From NCBI RefSeq assembly GCF_001190785.1, contig NZ_LGSS01000017.1, positions 1 through 60,455 of the forward strand: a DNA stretch of 60,455 nucleotides, in the 5' to 3' direction. Source of the stretch: Gottschalkia purinilytica (lineage in GTDB: Bacteria > Bacillota > Clostridia > Tissierellales > Gottschalkiaceae). A program made the position numbers and the translations under genes. The notes beneath the pieces were generated by a model. That model ran no database searches. It saw only the letters and a program-made list of their open reading frames with translations, and was not told where the DNA came from. Positions 16,477-24,528 of the stretch are shown here, in pieces (positions within the stretch are counted from its first letter, which is position 1; the number at the start of each line of letters is the position of its first letter).

Positions 16477-17428
16477 TAATTATTATCTAGGTATAGATAC
16501 TAGTGCGTATACTACTTCTTTAGCTGTCATAGATGAAAATAGAAATGTGGTTTTTGATGAAAGAATTTTATTAGAAGTAGAAATGGGAAAAAAGGGTCTT
16601 AGACAACAAGAGGCCGTATTTCAACATATAAATAATTTACCTAAAATATTTGATAATTTGTATAAGCATATTGATGTAAAAAAGATAAAGAATATTTCTG
16701 CTAGTACTGTACCTAGGAATGTTGAAAATTCGTATATGCCTGTTTTTAAAGTATCTCAAGGACAGGCTTTTATTATTGCCAAAACCTTAAATATACCATT
16801 TAAGCAATTTAGTCATCAAGATGGACATATTGGTGCCGGAATTCTCGGTTGCGGGATAGAGGATATTGAAGACTTCTTGGCCTTGCATATATCTGGAGGA
16901 ACTACTGAGCTTCTTTATGTAAAAAATGATAAAAATAACTATAACATTGAAATTATAGGTGGAAGCAAAGATATAAGTGCTGGACAACTAATTGATAGAG
17001 TAGGAGTTAAATTAGGGATGAATTTTCCTTGTGGAAGAAGCATGGATATATTATCATTAAAATGTGATGATCTACAAAAGAATATGCCTATAAGTGTTAA
17101 AGACACATGGGTTAACTTTTCGGGTGTAGAAACAATGTTTTACAAAGATATAGATAATCAAAAATATGATAATGAGGCTATAGCTAAAAGAGTATTTTAT
17201 GTTATAGGAGAATCTTTATCTAGAATGGTGCAATTTTCTTTTAAAAAGTATAAAACTAAAAAGATTATTGTTATAGGTGGAGTAGCTTCAAACTCATATT
17301 TAAGAAGCATTTTTAAAAAGAATATAACTGATAAAAAAATAGGTGATGTTTATTTTCCACCAAAAGAAATGTGTACGGATAATGCGATAGGTATAGCTTA
17401 TTTAGGAAATATAAAAGAAGGTTTTTAA
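16460..17428 (+). CDS. TsaD/Kae1-like paralogue (M22 family), nusB-xseA linked
   Basis: About 322 residues, ATPase of the ASKHA fold. N-terminal phosphate motif YLGIDTSAYTTSLAVID, the metal motif HQDGHIGAG (H-x3-H, at about residue 115), LALHISGGTTELLY, SAGQLIDRVGVKLG, then VIGGVASNSYLR and CTDNAIGIAYLGN. These are TsaD landmarks, but true TsaD has HMEGH and more conserved blocks. This shorter nusB-xseA-linked form is a separate clostridial paralogue whose substrate is not known. Starts are ambiguous: ATG 16460 is far from AGGAGGG (16437-16443), and GTG 16469 is an alternative. Confidence 0.75.
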   Translation: MIKVNNNYYLGIDTSAYTTSLAVIDENRNVVFDERILLEVEMGKKGLRQQEAVFQHINNLPKIFDNLYKHIDVKKIKNISASTVPRNVENSYMPVFKVSQGQAFIIAKTLNIPFKQFSHQDGHIGAGILGCGIEDIEDFLALHISGGTTELLYVKNDKNNYNIEIIGGSKDISAGQLIDRVGVKLGMNFPCGRSMDILSLKCDDLQKNMPISVKDTWVNFSGVETMFYKDIDNQKYDNEAIAKRVFYVIGESLSRMVQFSFKKYKTKKIIVIGGVASNSYLRSIFKKNITDKKIGDVYFPPKEMCTDNAIGIAYLGNIKEGF

Positions 17429-17447
17429 ATTAAAGTGGAGGAAAACT

Positions 17448-18665
17448 ATGGACATAAAGCCTTTGAAAGTAAGTGAGTTAAATCAATATATAAAAAGAAT
17501 ACTAATTAGTGATCCTATTCTTTATAATATCAATGTAGAAGGAGAAATTTCCAATTTTAAGCATCACTATAACGGTAATGTTTACTTTACGCTAAAAGAT
17601 AAAGATAGTAAATTAAAATGTATTATATTTGAAGAAACTTATGAAGAGATAGAATTTGTACCTAAGGATGGAATGGAAGTAGTTTTAACAGGATATATTT
17701 CTGTTTATGATAGAGAAGGGACTTATCAATTACATGTTAAAAATATAAAGCCAAAAGGTATAGGATATCTATATGAAGAGTTTGAAAAACTAAAGAAAGA
17801 ATTACGAAAAGAAGGTCTTTTTGATGAAGCAAACAAGAAAAAACTACCATTTTTACCTAGGAAAATAGGTGTAATTACTTCTATTACAGGAGCAGCTATA
17901 AAGGATATAATTAATAATATTAAAAGAAGATCTCCTATGATTAATATATTAATATATCCTGTATTAGTTCAAGGGAAAAATGCTTCAAAGGATATATGTG
18001 GTGCCTTAGAATATTTTAATGAAAGAGACGATATTGATGTTATAATTCTAGGAAGAGGTGGAGGTTCTATAGAAGAACTTTGGTCTTTTAATGAAGAGAA
18101 TGTTGCAAGATCTATATTTAAATCTAAGATACCAATTATATCTGCTGTAGGACATGAGACTGACTTTACTATTTCAGATTTTGTATCAGATGTTAGAGCG
18201 TCAACTCCATCAGTAGCTGCAGAAATATCAGCTCCTTTAAAAGATGATCTAAATAGCAAATTGAGTTATTTACTAGTTTCTTTAGTTAACTATCAAGATA
18301 ATTTAATGAATATGAAAAAAGAACACGTGCAATTACTAGGGAACACAGTACTAGATAAAAGTCCATTTCATGCTATTAAAAGTGATAGAGAATGTCTAAA
18401 CTCTTTATTGAGTAAATTAATAGTTTCTATAGAATTAAAGAAAAAAGATACAAATATAAAGCTTGAAAGCTTGGGTGAAAGAATGCATGCTCTTAGTCCT
18501 TTATCTGTACTAAATAGAGGATATGCTTTTATACAAAATAAAGAAGGAAAAGTGATAAAATCAGTAGAAGAAATAGAGAAGCAAGAAGTATTGGAATTAA
18601 AACTAAGAGATGGTAAGATTGGTGTAACTGTTAATGATATTATTGAGAAGGAAGGAAATCAGTAA
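17448..18665 (+). CDS. xseA: Exodeoxyribonuclease VII large subunit
   Basis: 405 residues. N-terminal OB domain (VEGEISNFKHHYNGNVYFTLKD), catalytic domain with GVITSITGAAIKDI, IILGRGGGSIEELWSFN, and ISAVGHETDFTISDFVSDVR followed by RASTPSVAAE, then a coiled coil and the C-terminal VLNRGYAFI segment. With XseB it degrades single-stranded DNA. Its stop overlaps the xseB start (TAATG). Confidence 0.96.
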   Translation: MDIKPLKVSELNQYIKRILISDPILYNINVEGEISNFKHHYNGNVYFTLKDKDSKLKCIIFEETYEEIEFVPKDGMEVVLTGYISVYDREGTYQLHVKNIKPKGIGYLYEEFEKLKKELRKEGLFDEANKKKLPFLPRKIGVITSITGAAIKDIINNIKRRSPMINILIYPVLVQGKNASKDICGALEYFNERDDIDVIILGRGGGSIEELWSFNEENVARSIFKSKIPIISAVGHETDFTISDFVSDVRASTPSVAAEISAPLKDDLNSKLSYLLVSLVNYQDNLMNMKKEHVQLLGNTVLDKSPFHAIKSDRECLNSLLSKLIVSIELKKKDTNIKLESLGERMHALSPLSVLNRGYAFIQNKEGKVIKSVEEIEKQEVLELKLRDGKIGVTVNDIIEKEGNQ

Positions 18666-18907
18666 TGGATAACAATATTTTAGAACTTTCATTTGAAGAA
18701 GCTATTTCAAAATTAGAAAACATAGTAAAAGATCTAGAAAAAGGGGATTTGACTTTAGATGAATCATTAGAAGAATTTCAAGAAGGAATACAACTTTATA
18801 GACATTGCAATGAAATTTTAAATAAAACAGAAGGAAAAATAAAAGTCATTTTGGAAGATAATGCAAAAGATATAACTGAATTAGACTATGATAATATTGA
18901 CTTTTAG
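18665..18907 (+). CDS. xseB: Exodeoxyribonuclease VII small subunit
   Basis: 80 residues. SFEEAISKLENIVKDLEKGD, then LTLDESLEEFQEGI and HCNEIL, the classic XseB helical hairpin. It starts by one-base overlap with xseA. Confidence 0.95.
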   Translation: MDNNILELSFEEAISKLENIVKDLEKGDLTLDESLEEFQEGIQLYRHCNEILNKTEGKIKVILEDNAKDITELDYDNIDF

Positions 18908-18916
18908 GAGGTACTT

Positions 18917-19813
18917 ATGGATTTACTAAAAGAGATAAATAAATATAAAAAAATAATAGAAAAAAAATTAGAAGAAGTACTACCTAAAGAGGACTGTATG
19001 CAAGGAAAGTTATGTGAAGCAATGAGATATAGTATATTTGCTGGAGGAAAGCGAATAAGACCTATATTAAATTTAAAAACATATGAGTTAATAAGTGGTG
19101 AGGGCTATGAGAAAGCTCTACCCCTTGCAGCTGGAATAGAAATGATTCATACATATTCTCTTATACATGATGATCTTCCTGCTATGGACAATGATGATTA
19201 TAGAAGAGGGAAGTTAACTAATCATAAAATTTATGGAGAAGCAATGGCTATTTTAGCTGGAGATGCTCTTTTGAACCTATCTTATGAAACAATGGTAAGT
19301 TCCATTTTAGAAGATACTAGAAATAGCTTACTATACGCTAAAGCGGTTAAAGAAATAGGAAGTGCTTCTGGTATTTATGGAATGATAGGCGGACAATCTG
19401 TAGATATGATGTCTTCTAATAATATTACGGATAAAGAAAAATTAAATTTTATACATAATAATAAAACTACGGCACTAATCGAAGCGTCAATCGTTTCTGG
19501 AGGAATGTTAGCTAATGGAACAGAAGAAGAGATATACGCTTTAAGGCAGTATGGAAAAGCAATAGGTCTATGCTTCCAAATAAGAGATGATATATTGGAT
19601 AAAATAGGAGATAAAAATAAAATAGGAAAAAAGGTAGGAAGTGATGAGTCAAATAATAAGCTTACATATATAACCCTTTATGGAATAGAAAAATCTATAG
19701 AAAAAACTAAAGAGTTATATAATAAAGCGATTGATTCATTGAAAGTATTTAAAGGAAAGAATACATTATTTTTAGAAAACTTAGCTGATTACTTAGTATA
19801 TAGAGAAAATTAG
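18917..19813 (+). CDS. ispA: Polyprenyl synthetase (farnesyl/geranyl diphosphate synthase)
   Basis: 298 residues. First aspartate-rich motif HDDLPAMDND at about residue 84, second RDDILD at about 226, plus AGGKRIRP near residue 42 for IPP binding. It condenses IPP with allylic diphosphates to give the C15 (or C10) precursor for undecaprenyl phosphate and quinones. GGAGG precedes ATG 18917. The next recognisable units are the OLE RNA and dxs, also of the isoprenoid pathway. Confidence 0.95.
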   Translation: MDLLKEINKYKKIIEKKLEEVLPKEDCMQGKLCEAMRYSIFAGGKRIRPILNLKTYELISGEGYEKALPLAAGIEMIHTYSLIHDDLPAMDNDDYRRGKLTNHKIYGEAMAILAGDALLNLSYETMVSSILEDTRNSLLYAKAVKEIGSASGIYGMIGGQSVDMMSSNNITDKEKLNFIHNNKTTALIEASIVSGGMLANGTEEEIYALRQYGKAIGLCFQIRDDILDKIGDKNKIGKKVGSDESNNKLTYITLYGIEKSIEKTKELYNKAIDSLKVFKGKNTLFLENLADYLVYREN

Positions 19814-19902
19814 AATTAAAATTAATTTATAAAATGTTTTAAAGAGTGAAACAATAAATCTAATTTTATGGGATATAATATATAATACAAATATTAAGGA
19901 AT

Positions 19903-19931
19903 TTGAACTACATTAGTTAATATGCTATAAT
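19903..19931 (+). promoter_or_regulatory. Strong SigA promoter with extended -10 for OLE RNA
   Basis: TTGAAC (19903-19908), an exact 17-base spacer, then TATAAT (19926-19931) preceded by TGC, an extended -10. Transcription would begin near 19938. This is the best SigA-type promoter I found in the window and indicates that the RNA is transcribed on its own, not only by read-through from ispA. Confidence 0.85.
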
Positions 19932-19937
19932 TAAATT

Positions 19938-20538
19938 TACTTAGTCTAGAGTGGTGCAGTATTCTAGTCAGTCAAACTAATTTTGAAGGCGGGGCTAAAA
20001 ATCCGTCATATGGCACATCGATGAAGTCCCTGGTTTCGGCTTCTGACGCCCCGTCGGGGGTCGTTTCTGGGAGTAAGGAGGATGGGGCGATCTGCAAGGG
20101 CATGCAGGCGTTGACCCTACCTTCGTGGAGACTCGAATATTAATATAATGTTTGAGATAAACCTACAATAGTAGTTACAGCTACTTGTAGTGTAGCCTGC
20201 CTTGCGTGAAATAGGCGGAACACAGGTGTAGCTTTGAAACCTATGGGCCCATAGAATGATAAGCTTTGCTGTGGAAACCTATTTTGCAAAAGAGGCTAGA
20301 AATTAGTGTAGCTGCAGAGGAAATCTCCTAGACTGTTCTAAATGAGGTATATTTAGGGATTACAGTGCGGACTAAGTGGTAATCTAGCTCTATTTTTGGC
20401 GACAGAGTAGAGGTAGGATTAAAGGGAAACCGCTGATTTGGCGACAAACAGTTCTTACCTGGGAAATCCTGCTAGACCTCAAGCCGTAAAATTTACCTAA
20501 TATACTACCACTCATGCTGATAGCTTTTGCTATCAGCT
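19938..20538 (+). ncRNA. ole: OLE RNA (ornate large extremophilic RNA)
   Basis: About 600 bases without a long plus-strand frame, distinctly richer in G and C than the surroundings and rich in pairing segments. Examples are GCGGGGC (19989-19995) with GCCCCGT (20048-20054), CTGCA (20092-20096) with TGCAG (20103-20107), and a CTACAA/TTGTAG stem within about 20163-20190. Its size, its place between ispA and dxs, and the four-helix membrane protein gene directly behind it are the known hallmarks of OLE RNA, described from Bacillus halodurans and various anaerobic extremophilic Firmicutes. The RNA is carried to the membrane by OapA and forms a large ribonucleoprotein linked to tolerance of short-chain alcohols, cold and magnesium stress. 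The 5' end is set from the promoter; the 3' end is set at the terminal hairpin. The identification is from memory of family context, not an alignment. Confidence 0.88.
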
Positions 20539-20545
20539 TTATTTC
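20517..20545 (+). terminator. Hairpin at the 3' end of OLE RNA
   Basis: GCTGATAGC (20517-20525) pairs perfectly with GCTATCAGC (20530-20538) around TTTT, followed by TTTATTT. It is either an intrinsic terminator giving free OLE RNA with partial read-through into oapA, or the 3' stem left after processing. It lies upstream of the oapA ribosome site at 20559. Confidence 0.7.
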
Positions 20546-20570
20546 TATGTTTACATGTGGAGGATATATA

Positions 20571-21182
20571 TTGAATAAAGATAAAAAAAGTTTAATAGAT
20601 TTAGATATTTTTAAAAAATATAATGTAAAATGGATACTTTCAATAAGTATTTGGACTTTCGCATTAGCTATAGGCGTAAGCTTGATATCAGAAAATATAC
20701 TAAGAAATCTTGACATATTAATGGCTGTCATAAGTTTAATAGGTATTATTATAATTGGGGTTGTTTTTGATATAATAGGAATATCGGTTGCTGTATCTGA
20801 TGAAAAGATATTTCATTCTATGGCTGCTAATAATATTAAAGAAGCAAAATATGCAATAAAATTAGTGAGAAATGCAGGGCAAGTATCAAACTTTTGCAAT
20901 GATGTAATAGGAGATATTTGTGGAATAATAAGTGGATCAGCAGGTGCTATTATAGTTTTAAGATTGATAAATCAATATGGATTTAAAGAAGGTACTTTTG
21001 TAAGTATAGTAATGACAGGAATAATAGCTTCTTTAACTGTTGGAGGAAAAGCCATAGGTAAAGAAATTGCTATATATAATTCTGAAAAAATAATATTTAG
21101 AGTATCTAAAATTTTCATGTTTTTACATACTAAATTAGGAATCAGAGTTCTTCCTAGTTTAAAAAAGAAAAAGAAAAAGTGA
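20571..21182 (+). CDS. oapA: OLE-associated membrane protein OapA
   Basis: 203 residues from TTG 20571, seven bases after GTGGAGG (20557-20563). An in-frame ATG at 20514 lies in the RNA's terminal hairpin and has no ribosome site. Four predicted membrane helices lie near residues 19-40, 49-75, 108-130 and 140-160. Acidic residues occur within or at helices (FDIIG and NDVIGDICG), and the C-terminus is a run of lysines. Position directly after OLE RNA and before dxs is the diagnostic context: OapA is the protein that binds OLE RNA and holds it at the membrane. The basic tail would suit RNA binding (inference). It is followed by dxs with 12 bases between stop and start. Confidence 0.85.
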   Translation: MNKDKKSLIDLDIFKKYNVKWILSISIWTFALAIGVSLISENILRNLDILMAVISLIGIIIIGVVFDIIGISVAVSDEKIFHSMAANNIKEAKYAIKLVRNAGQVSNFCNDVIGDICGIISGSAGAIIVLRLINQYGFKEGTFVSIVMTGIIASLTVGGKAIGKEIAIYNSEKIIFRVSKIFMFLHTKLGIRVLPSLKKKKKK

Positions 21183-21193
21183 GGATGAATAGA

Positions 21194-23068
21194 GTGAAGA
21201 ACTTACTTTCAAATTATGTTGGACTAGAAGAAATAAAAAATATGGATACTAAAGAATTAACTTTTTTAGCTGAAGATATAAGAAAGTTTATAATAGATTC
21301 AGTTTCAAGAACAGGAGGACATCTTGCATCAAATTTAGGAGTTGTTGAACTTACTATAGCTATTCATAGGGTGTTTGATAGTGGAAAAGATAGAATAATA
21401 TGGGATGTAGGACATCAATCATATGTTCATAAGATATTGACAGGAAGAAAAGATAAGTTCCATACACTAAGACAATACAAGGGATTAAGTGGATTTCCAA
21501 AAAGAAAAGAAAGTTCTCATGATGCATTTGATACAGGACATAGTTCAACTTCTATATCAGCTGGATTAGGATATGCCTTATCGAGAGATATAAAAAAAGA
21601 GGACTATGATGTTGTATGTGTAATTGGAGATGGTGCTATGACAGCAGGGATGGCATTTGAGGCTTTAAATCATGCAGGAGATACAAAAACTGACTTAATA
21701 GTAATACTTAATGATAATGAGATGTCAATATCAGAAAACGTAGGCGGATTATCAAAATACTTGGATAAAATAAGAACTACACCTACTTACTTTAAAATGA
21801 AAGAAGACGTTGAAAGTATACTTAACAGTATACCTGCTATTGGAAAAAGAATGTTTAAGACAGCAGAAAAAGCTAAAGATAGTTTGAAGTACTTTTTACT
21901 TCCAGGAATGTTTTTTGAAGATTTGGGATTTAAATATCTAGGTCCTGTTGATGGACATAATATAAATGAAATTATAGATGCTCTAGAGAGAGCTAAATCT
22001 GTTAAAGGTCCAGTTTTAATCCATGCAGTTACTAAAAAGGGAAAAGGATATAAACCAGCGGAACAATATCCAGATAAATTTCATGGAGCTTCATCTTTCG
22101 ATGTAGAAACAGGACTATCTTTAAGTAAAGAAACAAATTTAACTTATTCAGATGTACTAGGAAATACATTGGTAGATCTAGCAAAAAAAGATGATAAAAT
22201 TTTAGCAATAACTGCAGCTATGCCATCAGGTACAGGATTAGATGATTTTAAAGAAAAATTTACAAATAGATTTTTTGATGTAGGAATTGCTGAACAACAT
22301 GGAGTTACATTAGCGGCTGGATTTGCGGCTAATGGAATGAAACCTTTTTTTGCAGTTTATTCTACGTTTTTACAAAGAGCTTATGATCAAATACTACATG
22401 ATGTATGTATTCAGAATCTTCCTGTGACGTTTGCTATAGATAGAGCTGGATTAGTTGGTAATGATGGAGAAACTCACCATGGAGCTTTTGATTTATCATA
22501 TCTATCACACATACCTAACATGACAATTATTGCACCAAAAGATAAAAATGAATTTATTAAAATGATAAAGTTTGCATCAGAGTTTAATGGCCCTATAGCT
22601 ATAAGATATGCTAAAGGTAATTGTTATGACTTATCTTTAGTTAAAAATGATGATCTTCCTATAGAATATGGTAAAGGTGAATTATTAAATCAAGGAAGAG
22701 ATATAGCAATGATTGCTACAGGAAAAATGGTTGAACAAGGATATAAAGTTTTAGAGAGATTAAAAGCAAAAGGAAAAAATATAACTTTAGTTAATGCCAG
22801 GTTTATTAAACCGTTAGATGAGGAGCTTATACTAAAAATATCTAAAAGCCATTCTATAATAATGACTATGGAAGACAATGCTAAAATAGGAGGACTAGGA
22901 AGTCTCGTTAATAGTTTATTGATGAGAAATGGTTATAAAGGAGAAGTTATAAATATAGGACTTCCTGATGAGTTTATAGAACATGGAAGTGTAGAAGAAC
23001 TTTTCAAGGAACACGGAATGGATATTGACAGTATAACAAATTTAGTCATGGATAAATTTAATATATAG
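21194..23068 (+). CDS. dxs: 1-deoxy-D-xylulose-5-phosphate synthase
   Basis: 624 residues from GTG 21194, nine bases after GAGG; the start MKNLLSNYVGLEEIKNMD matches the family better than the upstream GTG/ATG. Thiamine diphosphate motif GDGAMTAGMAFEALNHAG (about residues 147-164), transketolase pyrimidine domain with FFDVGIAEQHGVTLAAGFA, and a C-terminal domain. It makes DXP from pyruvate and glyceraldehyde 3-phosphate, the entry step of the MEP isoprenoid pathway, and also feeds thiamine and pyridoxal synthesis. Confidence 0.97.
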   Translation: MKNLLSNYVGLEEIKNMDTKELTFLAEDIRKFIIDSVSRTGGHLASNLGVVELTIAIHRVFDSGKDRIIWDVGHQSYVHKILTGRKDKFHTLRQYKGLSGFPKRKESSHDAFDTGHSSTSISAGLGYALSRDIKKEDYDVVCVIGDGAMTAGMAFEALNHAGDTKTDLIVILNDNEMSISENVGGLSKYLDKIRTTPTYFKMKEDVESILNSIPAIGKRMFKTAEKAKDSLKYFLLPGMFFEDLGFKYLGPVDGHNINEIIDALERAKSVKGPVLIHAVTKKGKGYKPAEQYPDKFHGASSFDVETGLSLSKETNLTYSDVLGNTLVDLAKKDDKILAITAAMPSGTGLDDFKEKFTNRFFDVGIAEQHGVTLAAGFAANGMKPFFAVYSTFLQRAYDQILHDVCIQNLPVTFAIDRAGLVGNDGETHHGAFDLSYLSHIPNMTIIAPKDKNEFIKMIKFASEFNGPIAIRYAKGNCYDLSLVKNDDLPIEYGKGELLNQGRDIAMIATGKMVEQGYKVLERLKAKGKNITLVNARFIKPLDEELILKISKSHSIIMTMEDNAKIGGLGSLVNSLLMRNGYKGEVINIGLPDEFIEHGSVEELFKEHGMDIDSITNLVMDKFNI

Positions 23069-23078
23069 GGGCGATAAA

Positions 23079-23879
23079 ATGAAAAAAGAGAGAATAGATG
23101 TTCTGTTAGTTGAAAAGGGATTAGTTGAAAGTAGAGAAAAGGCTAAGAAATATATAATGGCAGGACTAGTATTCGTAGATAATGAAAAAGTAGATAAAGG
23201 AGGAACTAAAGTTTCAGTAGAAGCTGAGATTATAGTTAAAGGAAATCCAATACCATATGTTAGTAGAGGTGGGTTAAAGCTTGAAAAAGCATTAAAAGAA
23301 TTCCCTGTATCTATAGAAGATAAAGTTGCTCTTGATATTGGAGCTTCTACAGGTGGATTTTCAGATTGTATGCTGAAAAATAATGTTAGAAAAGTATATG
23401 CAATAGATGTAGGATATGGTCAACTTGCTTGGAAAATAAGAAGTAATGAAAAAGTAGTACCAATGGACAGAACTAATATTCGATATGTAAAAAAAGAAGA
23501 TATTGGAGAACTAGCAAGCTTTGTAAGTATAGATGTTTCATTTATTTCTCTTAAATTGGTTTTACCTGTTGTGAAAGAATTGACTACTGAAGATGTAGAA
23601 ATTATAGCTTTAATAAAGCCACAGTTTGAAGCAGGAAGGGATAAAGTAGGTAAGAAAGGTGTTGTAAGAGATATAAACATACACAAAGAAGTAATTAAAA
23701 ATATATATGAATATTGTAAAAGTATAGGATTTAATTTTAGTGGATTGACTTATTCCCCTATAAAGGGAGCAGAAGGTAATAGAGAATATTTAGCTTATAT
23801 AGTAAAAAAAGATGTTGATAATGTAAATATAGATGAACTAATAGATAAAGTTGTAGAAGAATCACATAGTGATCTATAA
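23079..23879 (+). CDS. tlyA: TlyA family rRNA (cytidine-2'-O)-methyltransferase
   Basis: 266 residues. N-terminal S4 RNA-binding domain (RIDVLLVEKGLVESREKAKK), then an FtsJ-type fold with SAM motif LDIGASTGGFSDCML (about residues 84-98), IDVGYGQLAWK, and SIDVSFISL with LIKPQFE. TlyA methylates 16S and 23S rRNA in some bacteria. Earlier haemolysin naming is historical. It stands between dxs and argR as in Bacillus. Confidence 0.92.
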   Translation: MKKERIDVLLVEKGLVESREKAKKYIMAGLVFVDNEKVDKGGTKVSVEAEIIVKGNPIPYVSRGGLKLEKALKEFPVSIEDKVALDIGASTGGFSDCMLKNNVRKVYAIDVGYGQLAWKIRSNEKVVPMDRTNIRYVKKEDIGELASFVSIDVSFISLKLVLPVVKELTTEDVEIIALIKPQFEAGRDKVGKKGVVRDINIHKEVIKNIYEYCKSIGFNFSGLTYSPIKGAEGNREYLAYIVKKDVDNVNIDELIDKVVEESHSDL

Positions 23880-24057
23880 GTATATAAAATCTGCTAATTG
23901 TTTAAAATATTTAATATTGTATATGTTAATAAAATATAATAAATTAATACTTAAAATTTTATAAAAAATTTGGTATTATCTAATTATAAATAATTATTAG
24001 TGTATATTCATTAATAAACATCCTTTAAAACTAAAATAGTAAAGGAGATAATCAAAA

Positions 24058-24510
24058 TTGAAAAAATATGCAAGACAATCAAAAATTTTAGAGCTTATAG
24101 AGGCATATGAGATAGAAACTCAAGAAGATTTAGCAGAATATCTGAAAAAAGCAGGAATAGATGTAACTCAAGCTACAGTTTCTAGGGATATTAGAGAACT
24201 CAGGCTAGTTAAAGTTTTATCTAAAAGTGGTAAATATAAGTATGCTGTTATGGGACAAAATACAGAAGGCACTACAGATAGACTTATAAAGATTTTTAAA
24301 AACTCTATGATTTCAGTAGATGTTGCTGGACATTTATTAGTTATAAAAACGATACCAGGAGCAGCACAGATATGTGCTTCAGCAATAGATTCATTAGGGA
24401 TAGAAGAAATCATTGGAACAATAGCAGGAGATGATACTATATTTGTTGCTATTAATTCTATAGAAAAAATAAAAGAAATATTAAGTATTTTTAATGAGCT
24501 TTTGAGTTAG
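24058..24510 (+). CDS. argR: Arginine repressor ArgR/AhrC
   Basis: 150 residues from TTG 24058 behind AAGGAGA. Winged helix with TQATVSRDIRELRLVK (about residues 39-54), linker, and C-terminal hexamerisation and arginine-binding domain with GAAQICASAIDSLG and GTIAGDDTIFV. It controls arginine metabolism genes. The 178 AT-rich bases before it hold no gene; TGTATATTCA at 24001 resembles half an ARG box and could serve autoregulation, weakly supported. Confidence 0.95.
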   Translation: MKKYARQSKILELIEAYEIETQEDLAEYLKKAGIDVTQATVSRDIRELRLVKVLSKSGKYKYAVMGQNTEGTTDRLIKIFKNSMISVDVAGHLLVIKTIPGAAQICASAIDSLGIEEIIGTIAGDDTIFVAINSIEKIKEILSIFNELLS

Positions 24511-24528
24511 AAATTAGGAGGTTTTGAA

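Noticed and set aside
19938-20538. T-box, riboswitch, or group II intron for the structured region
   Set aside because: No T-box tail, no intron domain V/VI pattern and no reverse transcriptase; the region is too large for a common riboswitch, and the context fits OLE RNA.
20514-20570. Longer OapA start at ATG 20514
   Set aside because: It lies within the OLE terminal hairpin region and has no Shine-Dalgarno sequence, whereas TTG 20571 has GTGGAGG at ideal distance.
20390-20731. 113-residue open frame on the minus strand
   Set aside because: It runs across the OLE RNA 3' part and oapA with no start signal; a by-product.
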